The notes under the pieces are model-generated. The model was given only the letters and a program-made list of their open reading frames with translations, ran no database searches and had not been told where the DNA came from. Both the position numbers and the translations under genes were made by a program. Shown one piece after another: positions 43,029 through 52,389 of a DNA stretch of 64,000 bases. This DNA is from Rhizobium sp. CCGE531 (GTDB lineage Bacteria; Pseudomonadota; Alphaproteobacteria; Rhizobiales; Rhizobiaceae), in NCBI RefSeq assembly GCF_003627795.1, contig NZ_CP032688.1, forward strand, positions 62,001-126,000, in the 5' to 3' direction. Numbering within the stretch: the first letter of the stretch is position 1; each line of letters opens with the position of its first letter.

Positions 43029-43909
43029 CCCATCCGCTCCGACGCGAAGCTGCCCGGGCTTGCGGGGAAGACCACTGTGCGGTTTCCATTCATGAACACT
43101 CGGTGGTGGATATGCGCGTGAATCGCGCGTGCAAGGACCTGACTCTCGACGTCTCTGCCAATCGATACGTAGTCATCTGCGCTTTGCGCATGGGTAATTC
43201 GGACGGTGTCCTGTTCGATGATCGGACCCTCGTCGAGATCCGCCGTAACGTAGTGCGCAGTTGCGCCGATAAGCTTCACGCCCCGCTCGTAAGCCTGCTT
43301 GTACGGATTGGCACCCTTGAAGCTGGGCAGAAACGAGTGGTGGATGTTTATGATCTTTCCCGACATCTTCGCGCACATGGCGTCCGAAAGCACCTGCATG
43401 TATCTCGCCAGCACGACGAGCTCGGTGCCCGTCTGCTCAACAATCTCAATGATCTGCGCCTCGGCCTTGGGCTTATTTTCTTTCGTTACCTTGATGTGGT
43501 GGAACGGGATGTCGTGGTTCACCACTACCTTCTGGTAATCAAAGTGGTTGGAGACGACGCCAACGATATCGATCGGAAGCGCTCCGATCCGCCAGCGGTA
43601 AAGTAGATCGTTCAGGCAATGCCCAAAGCGAGACACCATGAGGAGAACCTTGGTCCTCTGGGTCTGGACATGAAGCTCCGTGGCCATTTGGAACTTCTCT
43701 GCGATCGGCTTCAATGCTTCCGCAAGGGCTTCCGCTCCGACGCCATTCTCAGAAATGAACGACACACGCATGAAAAAACGGCCCGTACTGAGATCGTCAA
43801 ACTGAGAACTGTCGATGATGTTACATCCGGCGTCGAACAGGAAGCCGGAGATTGCTGCCACGATACCTCGTGTAGACAGACAAGTCGCGGTGAGCACATA
43901 GGTGGTCAT
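43025..43909 (-). CDS. purU: Formyltetrahydrofolate deformylase
   Basis: 294 residues. An N-terminal ACT domain (about 5-85, [16 protein letters not shown]) precedes a formyltransferase-type catalytic domain with [47 protein letters not shown] and [20 protein letters not shown] (active-site Asn, His, Asp). It hydrolyses 10-formyl-THF to formate and THF. It regenerates THF for sarcosine oxidase and disposes of carbon as formate. Confidence 0.95.
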   Translation of the reverse strand: MTTYVLTATCLSTRGIVAAISGFLFDAGCNIIDSSQFDDLSTGRFFMRVSFISENGVGAEALAEALKPIAEKFQMATELHVQTQRTKVLLMVSRFGHCLNDLLYRWRIGALPIDIVGVVSNHFDYQKVVVNHDIPFHHIKVTKENKPKAEAQIIEIVEQTGTELVVLARYMQVLSDAMCAKMSGKIINIHHSFLPSFKGANPYKQAYERGVKLIGATAHYVTADLDEGPIIEQDTVRITHAQSADDYVSIGRDVESQVLARAIHAHIHHRVFMNGNRTVVFPASPGSFASERMG

Positions 43910-44008
43910 TACTTACCTCCGAATGGTAAATTGGATCCGGCCAGCTGATGGACGGCACTTTGGACATCAGATTGGGAATGCGCAGTGGCCCGCGCGCGGA
44001 CTGGTACG

Positions 44009-45004
44009 TCAGGCGGAAGGCTTCAAGTAGCTGTGGAACGCGTCCAGATCGACATTTCCTCCAGAGACAACGGCAACGACAGTTTTTCCTTTCCAACGTT
44101 CAGCATTACACAGAACGGCAGCGACAGCGGCAGCCCCGCCCGGCTCGGCAACGAGCTTCAAATGATCAGCCAACGTCTGCATCGCCGAAACCACGTTTTG
44201 CTCCGAGACCGCAAAACCACCTGCCAAGAGCGTCTTGTTTATGGGAAACGTTTTCTCTCCGGGAATCTGCGTCACTATCGAGTCGCATATTGAGGAATGA
44301 CCGGGATCATTGCCCACCCGTTCTCCCGAGAGCAGCGATCGACGGGTGTCGTCGAAGTATTCCGGCTCCGCGGAATAGATAGTGGTTTCCGGCGACAGCT
44401 CTTTCATAGCTGTCGCGATGCCAGCGATCAGCCCGCCTCCGCCCGCAGGGCACACCAAGGCGTCGGCCACGATGTTTCGCTTGGAAAGTTGGTTGGCAAC
44501 TTCGATCCCGATGGTGCCTTGTCCGGACATCAGAATGTAGTCGTCGTAGGGGGGAACGAGTACGGCTCCCGTCTCTTCTGAAATGTCACGAGCAATTTTA
44601 GCCCGATCGCCTGTGACCCGGTCGTACGTGATCACCTTTGCGCCATACTCGGCGGTATTGCGCAACTTCACTGCGGGAGCATCTTCCGGCATCACGATTG
44701 TTGCCTTCACCCCAAGCTCAGTAGCTGCGGCCGCAACTCCCTGTGCGTGATTTCCGGAGGAGAAAGCAACGACCCCGGACGCTCGTTCCTGTTCCGTGAG
44801 CGACGAAATCTTCACGTAGGCGCCGCGGATCTTGAAGGATCCGGTACGCTGCAAGCACTCCGCCTTGACGAGAAGACGAAAGCCTAGGTGCGTGTTGAGC
44901 AGCTCGGATTCCAGCAGAGGCGTGACGCGCGTTACGCCTTTGAGAGTGCGAGAAGCCTTGGAGATCATATCGTAGTCGAGCATTTCGTAACTTTCTGAAT
45001 GCAT
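44009..45004 (-). CDS. PLP-dependent threonine/3-hydroxyaspartate dehydratase (EutB-like)
   Basis: 331 residues from 45004; ATG 44983 is an equally possible start. Fold type II features are the PLP lysine in TGSFKIRGAYVK, SSGNHAQGVAAAA, MPEDAPAVKLRN, the glycine loop PAGGGGLIAGIATA and SGGNVDLD at the end. There is no ACT regulatory domain, so it belongs with catabolic threonine dehydratases, serine racemases, EutB and hydroxyaspartate dehydratases. It follows the threonine aldolase by 12 bp. It would dehydrate the 3-hydroxy amino acid made from glycine by that aldolase. Confidence 0.87.
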   Translation of the reverse strand: MHSESYEMLDYDMISKASRTLKGVTRVTPLLESELLNTHLGFRLLVKAECLQRTGSFKIRGAYVKISSLTEQERASGVVAFSSGNHAQGVAAAATELGVKATIVMPEDAPAVKLRNTAEYGAKVITYDRVTGDRAKIARDISEETGAVLVPPYDDYILMSGQGTIGIEVANQLSKRNIVADALVCPAGGGGLIAGIATAMKELSPETTIYSAEPEYFDDTRRSLLSGERVGNDPGHSSICDSIVTQIPGEKTFPINKTLLAGGFAVSEQNVVSAMQTLADHLKLVAEPGGAAAVAAVLCNAERWKGKTVVAVVSGGNVDLDAFHSYLKPSA

Positions 45005-45016
45005 GTCAGGCGGGCC

Positions 45017-46105
45017 CTAATAGCGGCCCACGAAGCGGTGACAATCTTGTGCGTAGTCGTGACAGGTTTGCTCAAAGAGACTCAAGTCTTCTGGCGTGTC
45101 GCAGTAGCTCATGACGAGGCGAAACCATTCCTTGCCGCTGCCGAGTGGCCAGGGCCGCAGGATCAAGCCCTTGTCAGCCAACGCACGCGTCAGTCCCCGA
45201 GGAATTGAAACGAAGATCTCGTTGATCGCAATCGGATGCGCGAACTCGATGCCTTCACAAGACTTCAATGCAACCTCGATGCGGGCAGCATTGCGGTTGG
45301 CCTGCGTCGCATTTTTCCGCCACAAGTCGTTCTCGAGAAAGCTGAGAAGCTGTGCCGACATGAAGCGCATTTTGGAGGAAAGATGTCCTGCCCGCTTGTG
45401 CATGTGGCCGAGGACCTTGGCGAGGTCCGGGTCGAACGTGATGACCGCCTCGGCGTTCATCGTGCCGTTTTTGGTGGTGCCAAGCGTCAGGATATCCACT
45501 CCAGCTTGCCACGTCATCTGAGCAGGCGTCGCCTGCAAAGACACCAACGCGTTCGAGAACCGGGCGCCATCGAGGTGTACCTTCAGCCCAGCCCGATGTG
45601 CTGTTTCACTTAGGTCGCCAAGTTCTGCCAGTTCATAAAGTGTCCCTGCCTCCGTTGCCTGCGTGGCGCTGACAGCGCTGGCCGCCATATGGTGAACGTT
45701 CCCAATGCCGTGGCTACTCAAGGCTTCTTCAAGCGTCTTCGCCGATACCTTGTTATGTTCACCTGGGAGAAGGGTCATACGCCCGCCGCCACTATAGAAT
45801 TCAGGCGCGCCGCCCTCGGTGGTGACTATGTGTGAAGCCTGGTGACAGAAAATGGTACCATAGGGCGGTGTGATGGCACCAAGCGCTAGACCGTTGCCTG
45901 CCGTGCCCGATCCAACCGGAAAAATGTAGGATTCGCGTTCGAAGAAATCCGAGTAGGCTGATTTGAGCCGCGCGGTCACCTGATCTGCCCCGTATGCCGT
46001 CTCAACGCCATGATTGCAGGCGAGCAACGCATTCATGACCTGATCACAAACGGGCGAACCATTGTCGGAATTGAAGTGGTAGGTAGCGATCTCACGTCCT
46101 CCCAT
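45017..46105 (-). CDS. Low-specificity L-threonine aldolase-like PLP enzyme
   Basis: 362 residues from ATG 46105, inside the end of soxG; a frame to 46141 is possible, but no other in-frame start lies between 46105 and the conserved FNSDNGSP. Features are YGADQVTARLK, FPVGSGTAGNGLAL, HIVTTEGGAPEFYSGG, HLDGARFSNALV and the PLP lysine in LTLGTTKNGTM. The family joins glycine to an aldehyde or splits 3-hydroxy amino acids. Glycine made by SoxBDAG is the obvious partner. Confidence 0.88.
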   Translation of the reverse strand: MGGREIATYHFNSDNGSPVCDQVMNALLACNHGVETAYGADQVTARLKSAYSDFFERESYIFPVGSGTAGNGLALGAITPPYGTIFCHQASHIVTTEGGAPEFYSGGGRMTLLPGEHNKVSAKTLEEALSSHGIGNVHHMAASAVSATQATEAGTLYELAELGDLSETAHRAGLKVHLDGARFSNALVSLQATPAQMTWQAGVDILTLGTTKNGTMNAEAVITFDPDLAKVLGHMHKRAGHLSSKMRFMSAQLLSFLENDLWRKNATQANRNAARIEVALKSCEGIEFAHPIAINEIFVSIPRGLTRALADKGLILRPWPLGSGKEWFRLVMSYCDTPEDLSLFEQTCHDYAQDCHRFVGRY

Positions 46106-46718
46106 CCGGAGCGAAGCCGCCGCCGTATTCCGCGGAGGCATCTTCCAGCACTTCCCAAAGGTAGTCGGCGGACGCGAAGTCTGTGAGGAGGTGAAGCCCT
46201 TTGGAAGGGGCGCCGATCTCTCTGATGATTACCGCCCCGATGCGTGCGACGATGGTCTGTGCGATTTCACCTTCCGGGAAGTTCGCGAGACGAAGATCGA
46301 CGCCACAAATCTTGGCCATCATCTCCGGCACTCGTGTGCCCTCAAGGAAGAGCCAGCTGTGGCTGTCAGCGCGTGGCAGCGGATATCCCATTCGAGCGGA
46401 GCTTTCAGTGCTTCCTTTCGCCCACGTGGCCTCAAGTTCCGCAGAAACGGATCCGGGGGATTTCCTGCTGTCCAGGACGAGATACTCTTCCTTTCCAAGT
46501 CTGGCGACAACCGTGCCATCTGCGAGCGTCACCGCCCTGTTGGGCCGGTCCGGTATGGCGGAAACTTGAGACGCGGTCCAATCGCTCGTTCCAGCGCCCT
46601 TAAAGCCTGTCCTTCCGATCGGTGTGAGATCATGGATCAGTACGCTTGCTTGCGCGCCGAGTACGTTGCGGCGCTCACTGATCCGGTGCGCAAAAGGGCT
46701 CCTAGCGATCGCAGCCAT
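46092..46718 (-). CDS. soxG: Sarcosine oxidase subunit gamma
   Basis: 208 residues from ATG 46718, one base after the soxA stop and behind GGCAGGAG. It is a small GcvT-related protein with weak but recognisable SoxG features: DLTPIGRTGFKGAGTSDWT, LEGTRVPEMMAKICGVDL and FPEGEIAQTIVARIGAVI. It is a structural subunit of the heterotetrameric enzyme. The downstream aldolase overlaps its last codons. Confidence 0.85.
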   Translation of the reverse strand: MAAIARSPFAHRISERRNVLGAQASVLIHDLTPIGRTGFKGAGTSDWTASQVSAIPDRPNRAVTLADGTVVARLGKEEYLVLDSRKSPGSVSAELEATWAKGSTESSARMGYPLPRADSHSWLFLEGTRVPEMMAKICGVDLRLANFPEGEIAQTIVARIGAVIIREIGAPSKGLHLLTDFASADYLWEVLEDASAEYGGGFAPDGRT

Positions 46719-46719
46719 A

Positions 46720-49605
46720 TTACATCTCCTGCCGCTTGTTGTCGGGATCGTAGAAATGAGGGGAAACAACTTCAGCTGAGTGCTGACTTCCGTCGCTCGC
46801 ACGAATGATGATCCGGCTTCCCGGGCTTGCGTCCTGGCGATCCGCGTAAGCAAGACCAATGACCTTGGAGAGTGTTGGGGAATGGGTCAGCGATGTGACG
46901 AACCCAACGATCTCATTGTTCTTCACCACAAGATTGGATTCCTGCAGAGGCGAAGACGGCATCCGGTCTAGCGAAAAGCCAACCAACTTTCTACTCGACA
47001 GAGTTTTGTCTCGAATTTCGAGGCTTCGCTTGCCGACAAAGAATGGCTTTGACTTTGCGACGGCCCAAGTCATGTCGAGCTCTTCCGGCGTGGTCATCCC
47101 GTCAGTGTCCTGCCCGACGATAACGTGCCCTTTTTCAAGTCGCATGACACGTTGAGCCTCAAGCCCAAACGGCTTGATCCCGTAATCCTGTCCCGCATCC
47201 CGGATTGCCCGCCAGAGTTCTGCTCCGTAGCGCGAGGGAACGTGGATTTCGTATCCCAGCTCCCCGATAAAGCCAACGCGGAAAACCCGGGCGGGAATTC
47301 CGGCAACCTTGCCCTCGCGATAAGCAAGATAGGGAAACTGCTCTGACGAGACATCAATGTCATCGGTCAACTTTTCCAAGACCTTGCGGGCATTGGGTCC
47401 GGCGAGATTAATCCCTGCATAAGCCGCAGTGACATTGACGATATCAACGTCGAGCCGCCACTGCGCGTTCCACCAGAGCATGTTCCGATAAATTCGGTCG
47501 ACGCCCGTTGTGGTGGCCGTCACATAGAAATATTGCTCATCTCTACGGCATGCCACTCCATCGTCGATGACGGTTCCCGCCTCGTTGGTCATCAGGAGAT
47601 ATCGCGTCTTCCCAACGGGAAGCTTCACGTAGGCGAACGTGTACATCCGGTTGAGGAACTCAGCGGCGTCCGGCCCTCGTACATCCAGACCGCCAAGCGT
47701 AGAAACATCGATCATGCCCACGTTGTTTCGTGCGTTGAGAACCTCGGCTGCAATGCTCTGTTTGTCAGATGCGCCTTCCCCATAGAAGGCCGGACGCATC
47801 CAGTTTCCGGCGAGAAGCCACGATGCTCCTTCAGCTTCGTGCATTTCGTGCATAGGCGTGCGGCGCATGGGCGTGAACTTTCGTCCCGCCAGCGTAGCGA
47901 TCTTCTCCGTCGTGACCGGAGGCCTGGCAGTTGTGACACCCACTTCGCTGATGGTCCGCCCGGTCTCCTTAGAAACGAGCATGGCGGTGGCCAGCGCGGC
48001 ATGTCGGCCCTGGCTTGGTCCCATGCCCACGGTGGAGAAGCGCTTCACAAGCTCCAGTTCGCGATAGCCATCCGCTACAGCGTTCTTGATGTCCTTGACC
48101 TGCAGGTCCTCATCGAAATCGACAAAGTCTTTACCAGCCGGGTGTGGGAAGATGGGACGAGGATAGTTTGGTGACATGGCCGTTCGTGACGGGCGCAAGT
48201 ACTGCGCGTTGACTGCGTATCTGCAATTCGCTGCGGATCTCGCACCTTGCGCCAGGCCGTCTGCGATGCAGCTGTCGAGGTCGAAGAACCCGTCGACGGA
48301 TCCTGCAAGCAGCACTGCCTCGTCCTGCCCTGAGATCGTGAACTTCGCGGAAATGTCGTCGTACGAAAGCTTGCCGCGAGCCTGTAGCGGAAGCTGGTAG
48401 GCTGGAAGATATCCTACCGACATGCAGATCAGATCACAATCGAAGCGAAGGCGGTTTTTCCCGGCCCTTCCATTCGCATCGAGTTCCGCAACTTCAACCG
48501 CTTGAACGTGCCTGTGCCCAGCTGCTGGCATGGCTTCCCAAATGCACCAGCCATCGAGCAATTCTACATTTCTCGCTTTGACTTGCGCCCGATTTGGACC
48601 TTCAGCGTTCGATTTTCGGAGATCGCACACTGCTGCAACCCTGACGCCCGAATCGAGAAGATCCAGCGCGACACCGTATGCATCGTCATTCGCCGCCAGC
48701 AATACTGCCCGCTGTCCGGGCTTCACGCCATAGAGCTTGATCAGCCTCTGAGCAGCGGAGCCCTGCATGATCCCCGGCAGGTCGTTGTTGCGGAATTGCG
48801 ATGGCTGTTCAATCATGCCCGTCGCGAAGATTACCTGCTTGGCCCGAAGCTTATAGAGTCGGTTGCCCCGAATGACCGGAAGCCAGTTGTCCGCATACCA
48901 AGCATTGCAGGTAGCGTCCGTCCAGACCTCGATTTTCGGATGCACCGCTACCTCATGTGCTAGGTCGCGCCCCATCTCCAGACGGGCATAGTTCGTCGCG
49001 CCGCCAATAATCGGATTCTCGTCGACTATGAGGACCGACGCGCCAGCATTTGCTGCGGCGATGGCTGCGGCCATGCCTGCAGGTCCGGCTCCCACGACGA
49101 GCACGTCATACCAGCCGTACGCTTTGTCGAAGTAGCCCTCGGTGGGCTGCTGGATATCCAGCTTGCCTAAGCCTGCCTTGGCTCTGATACGCGGCTCCCA
49201 AACTCTCTCCCATACGCCCTTGGGCTTGAAGAACGTTCGGTAGTAGAATCCCACAGGCATGAACCGGGAGAAGCGGTTCATCACAAACCCGCTGTCCTTC
49301 CGCGCGGAATGGCTTACGTTCTGAGCCCGCACCACGAGTCCTTCAGAAATCGGGTGCCTGTCAGCGAAAACGCTGACTTCATTTCCGATCTGCACGAGCG
49401 TATTGGCGTCTTGAGCAGCCATCGTCAGAACACCGCGCGGCCGATGGTACTTGAACGATCGCGACAGGATCCATTCATCGCTAGCGGCGAGCGCCGACGC
49501 GATCGTGTCTCCGGCAACGCCTTCGAACTCTTTGCCATCGAAAGTAAAACGGATTCTCTTCGACGAGTCGATGAGCTTTCCCTGTCTAGCCGTCCGAGCG
49601 CTCAT
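46720..49605 (-). CDS. soxA: Sarcosine oxidase subunit alpha
   Basis: 961 residues, the usual length. Residues 10-95 form the ferredoxin-like domain of the family (FDGKEFEGVAGDTIASALAA). A dinucleotide-binding domain follows, with VVGAGPAGMAAAIAAANAGA at about 170 and IFATGMIEQP. The C-terminal 370 residues are a GcvT-like folate domain (IDVSTLGGLDVRGPDAAEFL, YEIHVPSRYGAELW). The complex oxidatively demethylates sarcosine to glycine and methylene-THF, making peroxide. It overlaps soxD by four bases. Confidence 0.95.
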   Translation of the reverse strand: MSARTARQGKLIDSSKRIRFTFDGKEFEGVAGDTIASALAASDEWILSRSFKYHRPRGVLTMAAQDANTLVQIGNEVSVFADRHPISEGLVVRAQNVSHSARKDSGFVMNRFSRFMPVGFYYRTFFKPKGVWERVWEPRIRAKAGLGKLDIQQPTEGYFDKAYGWYDVLVVGAGPAGMAAAIAAANAGASVLIVDENPIIGGATNYARLEMGRDLAHEVAVHPKIEVWTDATCNAWYADNWLPVIRGNRLYKLRAKQVIFATGMIEQPSQFRNNDLPGIMQGSAAQRLIKLYGVKPGQRAVLLAANDDAYGVALDLLDSGVRVAAVCDLRKSNAEGPNRAQVKARNVELLDGWCIWEAMPAAGHRHVQAVEVAELDANGRAGKNRLRFDCDLICMSVGYLPAYQLPLQARGKLSYDDISAKFTISGQDEAVLLAGSVDGFFDLDSCIADGLAQGARSAANCRYAVNAQYLRPSRTAMSPNYPRPIFPHPAGKDFVDFDEDLQVKDIKNAVADGYRELELVKRFSTVGMGPSQGRHAALATAMLVSKETGRTISEVGVTTARPPVTTEKIATLAGRKFTPMRRTPMHEMHEAEGASWLLAGNWMRPAFYGEGASDKQSIAAEVLNARNNVGMIDVSTLGGLDVRGPDAAEFLNRMYTFAYVKLPVGKTRYLLMTNEAGTVIDDGVACRRDEQYFYVTATTTGVDRIYRNMLWWNAQWRLDVDIVNVTAAYAGINLAGPNARKVLEKLTDDIDVSSEQFPYLAYREGKVAGIPARVFRVGFIGELGYEIHVPSRYGAELWRAIRDAGQDYGIKPFGLEAQRVMRLEKGHVIVGQDTDGMTTPEELDMTWAVAKSKPFFVGKRSLEIRDKTLSSRKLVGFSLDRMPSSPLQESNLVVKNNEIVGFVTSLTHSPTLSKVIGLAYADRQDASPGSRIIIRASDGSQHSAEVVSPHFYDPDNKRQEM

Positions 49606-49877
49606 TTGACTTCTCCCAGTGGGCCATCCGCAGGTACGGCGAAAGTGGCAAGAATTTCGTCAGTCACAGTGTTTCGCTCCGCGAGGAACCAGTAGTTCGA
49701 TGGCGTATGGCACCACCATTCGCGAACAACGCCCGCTGTGTTGTTCGACATCCAGAGATAGTCCGACCATTCCTTGTCACTGACACTTGTCGGATCCACC
49801 TCGTGGTGCACCTCGCCATGGCACTGGAACTCGGTGATGTTGCGGGGCCCATTGAGAGGGCATATCATGATTTTCAC
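49602..49877 (-). CDS. soxD: Sarcosine oxidase subunit delta
   Basis: 91 residues. It has the family layout CPLNGPRNITEFQCHGEVH, W-SDYLWMSNNTAGVVREWWCH and WFLAERNTVTDEI. SoxD normally binds zinc through three Cys and one His; here the first knuckle reads MICPLNGPRN with only one Cys, as in several rhizobial members, so zinc binding needs checking. It lies 10 bp after soxB. Confidence 0.93.
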   Translation of the reverse strand: MKIMICPLNGPRNITEFQCHGEVHHEVDPTSVSDKEWSDYLWMSNNTAGVVREWWCHTPSNYWFLAERNTVTDEILATFAVPADGPLGEVK

Positions 49878-49887
49878 GTTTTGCTCC

Positions 49888-51126
49888 TCAGTGGCTGGCG
49901 GCGGTAGCGCCCATTTCGTTGACCAAATCGAAGCGGTCGAAGCGATCGAGTTGGAAGGGCTGTATTTCTTCAGGAACGCGGTTGTCGGCTATGGCCTTCG
50001 CCATGAAAAAGCCGCTGGCGGGCGTCGCCTTGAAGCCCCACGTGCCCCAACCCGCATCGAGCCAGTAATTCGAGATCGGGCTCTTCCCCATGATCGGACT
50101 GTAGTCAGGTGTCATATCGGTGATGCCTGCCCACTGACGGAGCACTTTAAGCTCGCCGATAAAGGGAAATAGCTCCAATGCCGAGGCCGCAAGACCCTCT
50201 TTGATCTCGAGAGTTGAGCGGGTGCTGTAGAGCTCGTACGGATCGGAACCGCCCCCGATCACAAGCTCGCCTCTCGCTGATTGCGAGATGTAGCAATGGA
50301 GGGCGGTTGAAGAAACCATCGGGTCAAGGAAAGGCTTGACCGGATGCGTGACCATCGCCTGCAACGGATAGCTCCGGATAGGCAACTTCAGGCCAACCAT
50401 TTTCGCCACGACGGATGAATACCCAGCGACGCACTGCACCACGAGACCTGCCGAGATGTCACCCCGGTTTGTCCGAACGCGGGTAACCTTGTTGTCGGCC
50501 ACGTCCATTCCAAGCACTTCCGTGCGCTGATGCAGTTCAACGCCGCGTTCGCAAGCTCTGATCGCATATCCCCAAACGACCGCGTCGTGGCGTGCGATAG
50601 CCGCGTTCCGGTGCCATAGCCCCGAAAGGATTGGCATGCCCTTGATGTCGAGATTGAGCGATGGGACCAGATCCTTGATCTGCTTTCGATCGAGAATTTC
50701 GTTCGCTTCACCGCAGAAGACACCAGCGTCCGCACGGAGTCGCAGCGACCGCGACACACCATCGGAATGCGAGAGCGTCAGTTGTCCGCGCCTGGAGTAC
50801 ATCATGTTGTAGTCGAGTTCGTTGGAGAGAGACTCATAGAGCCTCAGCGACTTCGCGTAGAACTTGATCGAGCGCTGATCGGTGTAGTTCGACCTGATCA
50901 CAGTGGTGTTTCGAGCGGTGTTTCCGCCTCCCAAATAGCCCTTCTCCAAAATCGCAACCTTGCGAATGTTGTGATGCTTGGCCAGGTGATAGGCGAGCGA
51001 CGCTCCGTGGCCGCCACCCCCTATAATCACGACGTCGTAGTGCGCCTTGAGATCGGGAGTTAGCGGAATTTCCTGACGAGCCGGGTAACGTCCCGCCATT
51101 CCATATTTCAAGAGCGCAAAAACCAT
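49888..51126 (-). CDS. soxB: Sarcosine oxidase subunit beta
   Basis: 412 residues from ATG 51126 (MVFALLKYG), which matches the usual SoxB start; the longer frame to 51288 runs through the promoter region. The FAD motif is DVVIIGGGGHGASLAYHLAKHH, followed by GYLGGGNTARNTTVIRSNY. RRGQLTLSHSD carries the His equivalent to the covalent-FMN His of SoxB. WAGITDMTPDYSPIMG is at the C-terminus. It is first in the sox operon and divergent from a GlxA-type regulator. Confidence 0.95.
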   Translation of the reverse strand: MVFALLKYGMAGRYPARQEIPLTPDLKAHYDVVIIGGGGHGASLAYHLAKHHNIRKVAILEKGYLGGGNTARNTTVIRSNYTDQRSIKFYAKSLRLYESLSNELDYNMMYSRRGQLTLSHSDGVSRSLRLRADAGVFCGEANEILDRKQIKDLVPSLNLDIKGMPILSGLWHRNAAIARHDAVVWGYAIRACERGVELHQRTEVLGMDVADNKVTRVRTNRGDISAGLVVQCVAGYSSVVAKMVGLKLPIRSYPLQAMVTHPVKPFLDPMVSSTALHCYISQSARGELVIGGGSDPYELYSTRSTLEIKEGLAASALELFPFIGELKVLRQWAGITDMTPDYSPIMGKSPISNYWLDAGWGTWGFKATPASGFFMAKAIADNRVPEEIQPFQLDRFDRFDLVNEMGATAASH

Positions 51127-51323
51127 GATGTTAGTCCCGTCACTGTGGATCCGGAAAAGCTGATCCGTATCGAGCAGGCTGTCGCCAGACGCTCGTGCCG
51201 GGTCATGTCCAGAAGAGAATGACAGATGAGGCGGCTGCGTTATTGCCTCAGGGGGACGCCCAATATACATTTCCTGCCATCGCAACAAAGCTTGACAGCG
51301 AGTGACCGAAGGACTGCAGACTG
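51127..51323. promoter_or_regulatory. Divergent soxB / regulator promoter region
   Basis: 197 bp between divergent starts. By position it must carry both promoters and the regulator site. I cannot point to a convincing -35/-10 pair or inverted repeat. Confidence 0.4.
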
Positions 51324-52283
51324 ATGCGTTTGGCTTTCATACTGACTAGCGGTTACTCGCTGATGGCTACCGCATCTGCGGTGGAGCCACTGCGTGCTGC
51401 TAATCACCTTGCTGGCCGAAAACTCTACGACATCAGCTTCCTTTCCACAGACGGGGGACGGTCAAGATCTACCGCGGGCGGAGAATTCGACACATTGCCT
51501 ATGGCAGAGGCAAACTTGAATTTTGACATCGTTTTCGTCGTCGCTGGCGGCAACCCGATGAGCTACGAGGACCCCGAATTGGATCGTTACCTGCGTCGGC
51601 TTAACAGCCACAAGGTGAAGCTCGGAGGCATATCGGGCGGACCCGCCATTCTCGCTCGGCGAGGACTGATGGAAAATCGACGATTCGCAGTTCACTGGCA
51701 GCACATCGAAGCCTTGCAGGAGCTGTCGTCTGACTTTCTCGTTGAGCGAAGACTGTTCGTGATTGACCGGGACCGATACACGTGCGCTGGAGGAGTGGCG
51801 GCGCTCGATATGATGCTAGCCATCGTCGCTTCAGAGCATGGGACCAATTTTGCTCAGGCGGTGAGCGATTGGTTCATCCACACACGGATGCGGATGGCTG
51901 ATGATCCTTCAAGATCAACGCTCGCTCAGCAGCTCAACATCACCCATCCGGCCTTGATAGCAGCGACAGACCTCATGGCAAGCCACCTGGCAGATCCGTT
52001 GAGCGAGCAGCAGATAGCGGATCTGGCGGGATTGAGCTCAAGGCAGCTGCAGCGGCTTTTCGCCGATCAGATTGGGGAACCAATGATGCAGTTTTACAGG
52101 AGGATGCGCCTCGAGAAGGCCAATGAGCTTCTTCAGCAGTCCGCGCTGCCTATTACGGAGGTAGCTATCGCCGCAGGGTTCTCCAGTCTCTCGCATTTTT
52201 CCCGCGCATTTCGGGAACACTTCAGTCTCACGCCGCGCCAGCGAAGGGTGGACAGTCGGCGGAACATGACTGTGGTCGCTTGA
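51324..52283 (+). CDS. GlxA/SouR-type AraC regulator with DJ-1/PfpI domain
   Basis: 319 residues. The N-terminal class I glutamine amidotransferase-like domain (1-190) has LAFILTSGYSLMATASAVEPLRAAN and LGGISGGPAILARRGLM but no catalytic Cys at the usual nucleophile elbow. The C-terminal AraC pair is LSEQQIADLAGLSSRQLQRLF and ITEVAIAAGFSSLSHFSRAFR. Regulators of this type (GbdR, SouR, CdhR) activate glycine betaine, sarcosine or carnitine genes in pseudomonads. Divergent placement makes it the probable sarcosine-responsive activator of the sox operon. Confidence 0.9.
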   Translation: MRLAFILTSGYSLMATASAVEPLRAANHLAGRKLYDISFLSTDGGRSRSTAGGEFDTLPMAEANLNFDIVFVVAGGNPMSYEDPELDRYLRRLNSHKVKLGGISGGPAILARRGLMENRRFAVHWQHIEALQELSSDFLVERRLFVIDRDRYTCAGGVAALDMMLAIVASEHGTNFAQAVSDWFIHTRMRMADDPSRSTLAQQLNITHPALIAATDLMASHLADPLSEQQIADLAGLSSRQLQRLFADQIGEPMMQFYRRMRLEKANELLQQSALPITEVAIAAGFSSLSHFSRAFREHFSLTPRQRRVDSRRNMTVVA

Positions 52284-52300
52284 TCTCTGGGATTCGTCAA

Positions 52301-52323
52301 ACGCCCGGGAGTTACCCGGGCGT
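52301..52323 (+). terminator. Terminator-like hairpin after the regulator
   Basis: ACGCCCGGG (52301-52309) pairs perfectly with CCCGGGCGT (52315-52323) around AGTTA, 17 bases after the stop codon. Only a weak T stretch follows. Confidence 0.6.
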
Positions 52324-52389
52324 CCATTTGCTCAAGACTCAGCAGGAAGCTTAAGCCGCTGCGCCTCAACGATTTTCGAAAGACTTATA

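Noticed and set aside
51127..51323. Glycine riboswitch in front of the sox genes or the GlxA-type regulator
   Set aside because: ACCGAAGGACTGCAG near 51303 recalls part of the motif, but the other conserved strings and the tandem structure are absent.
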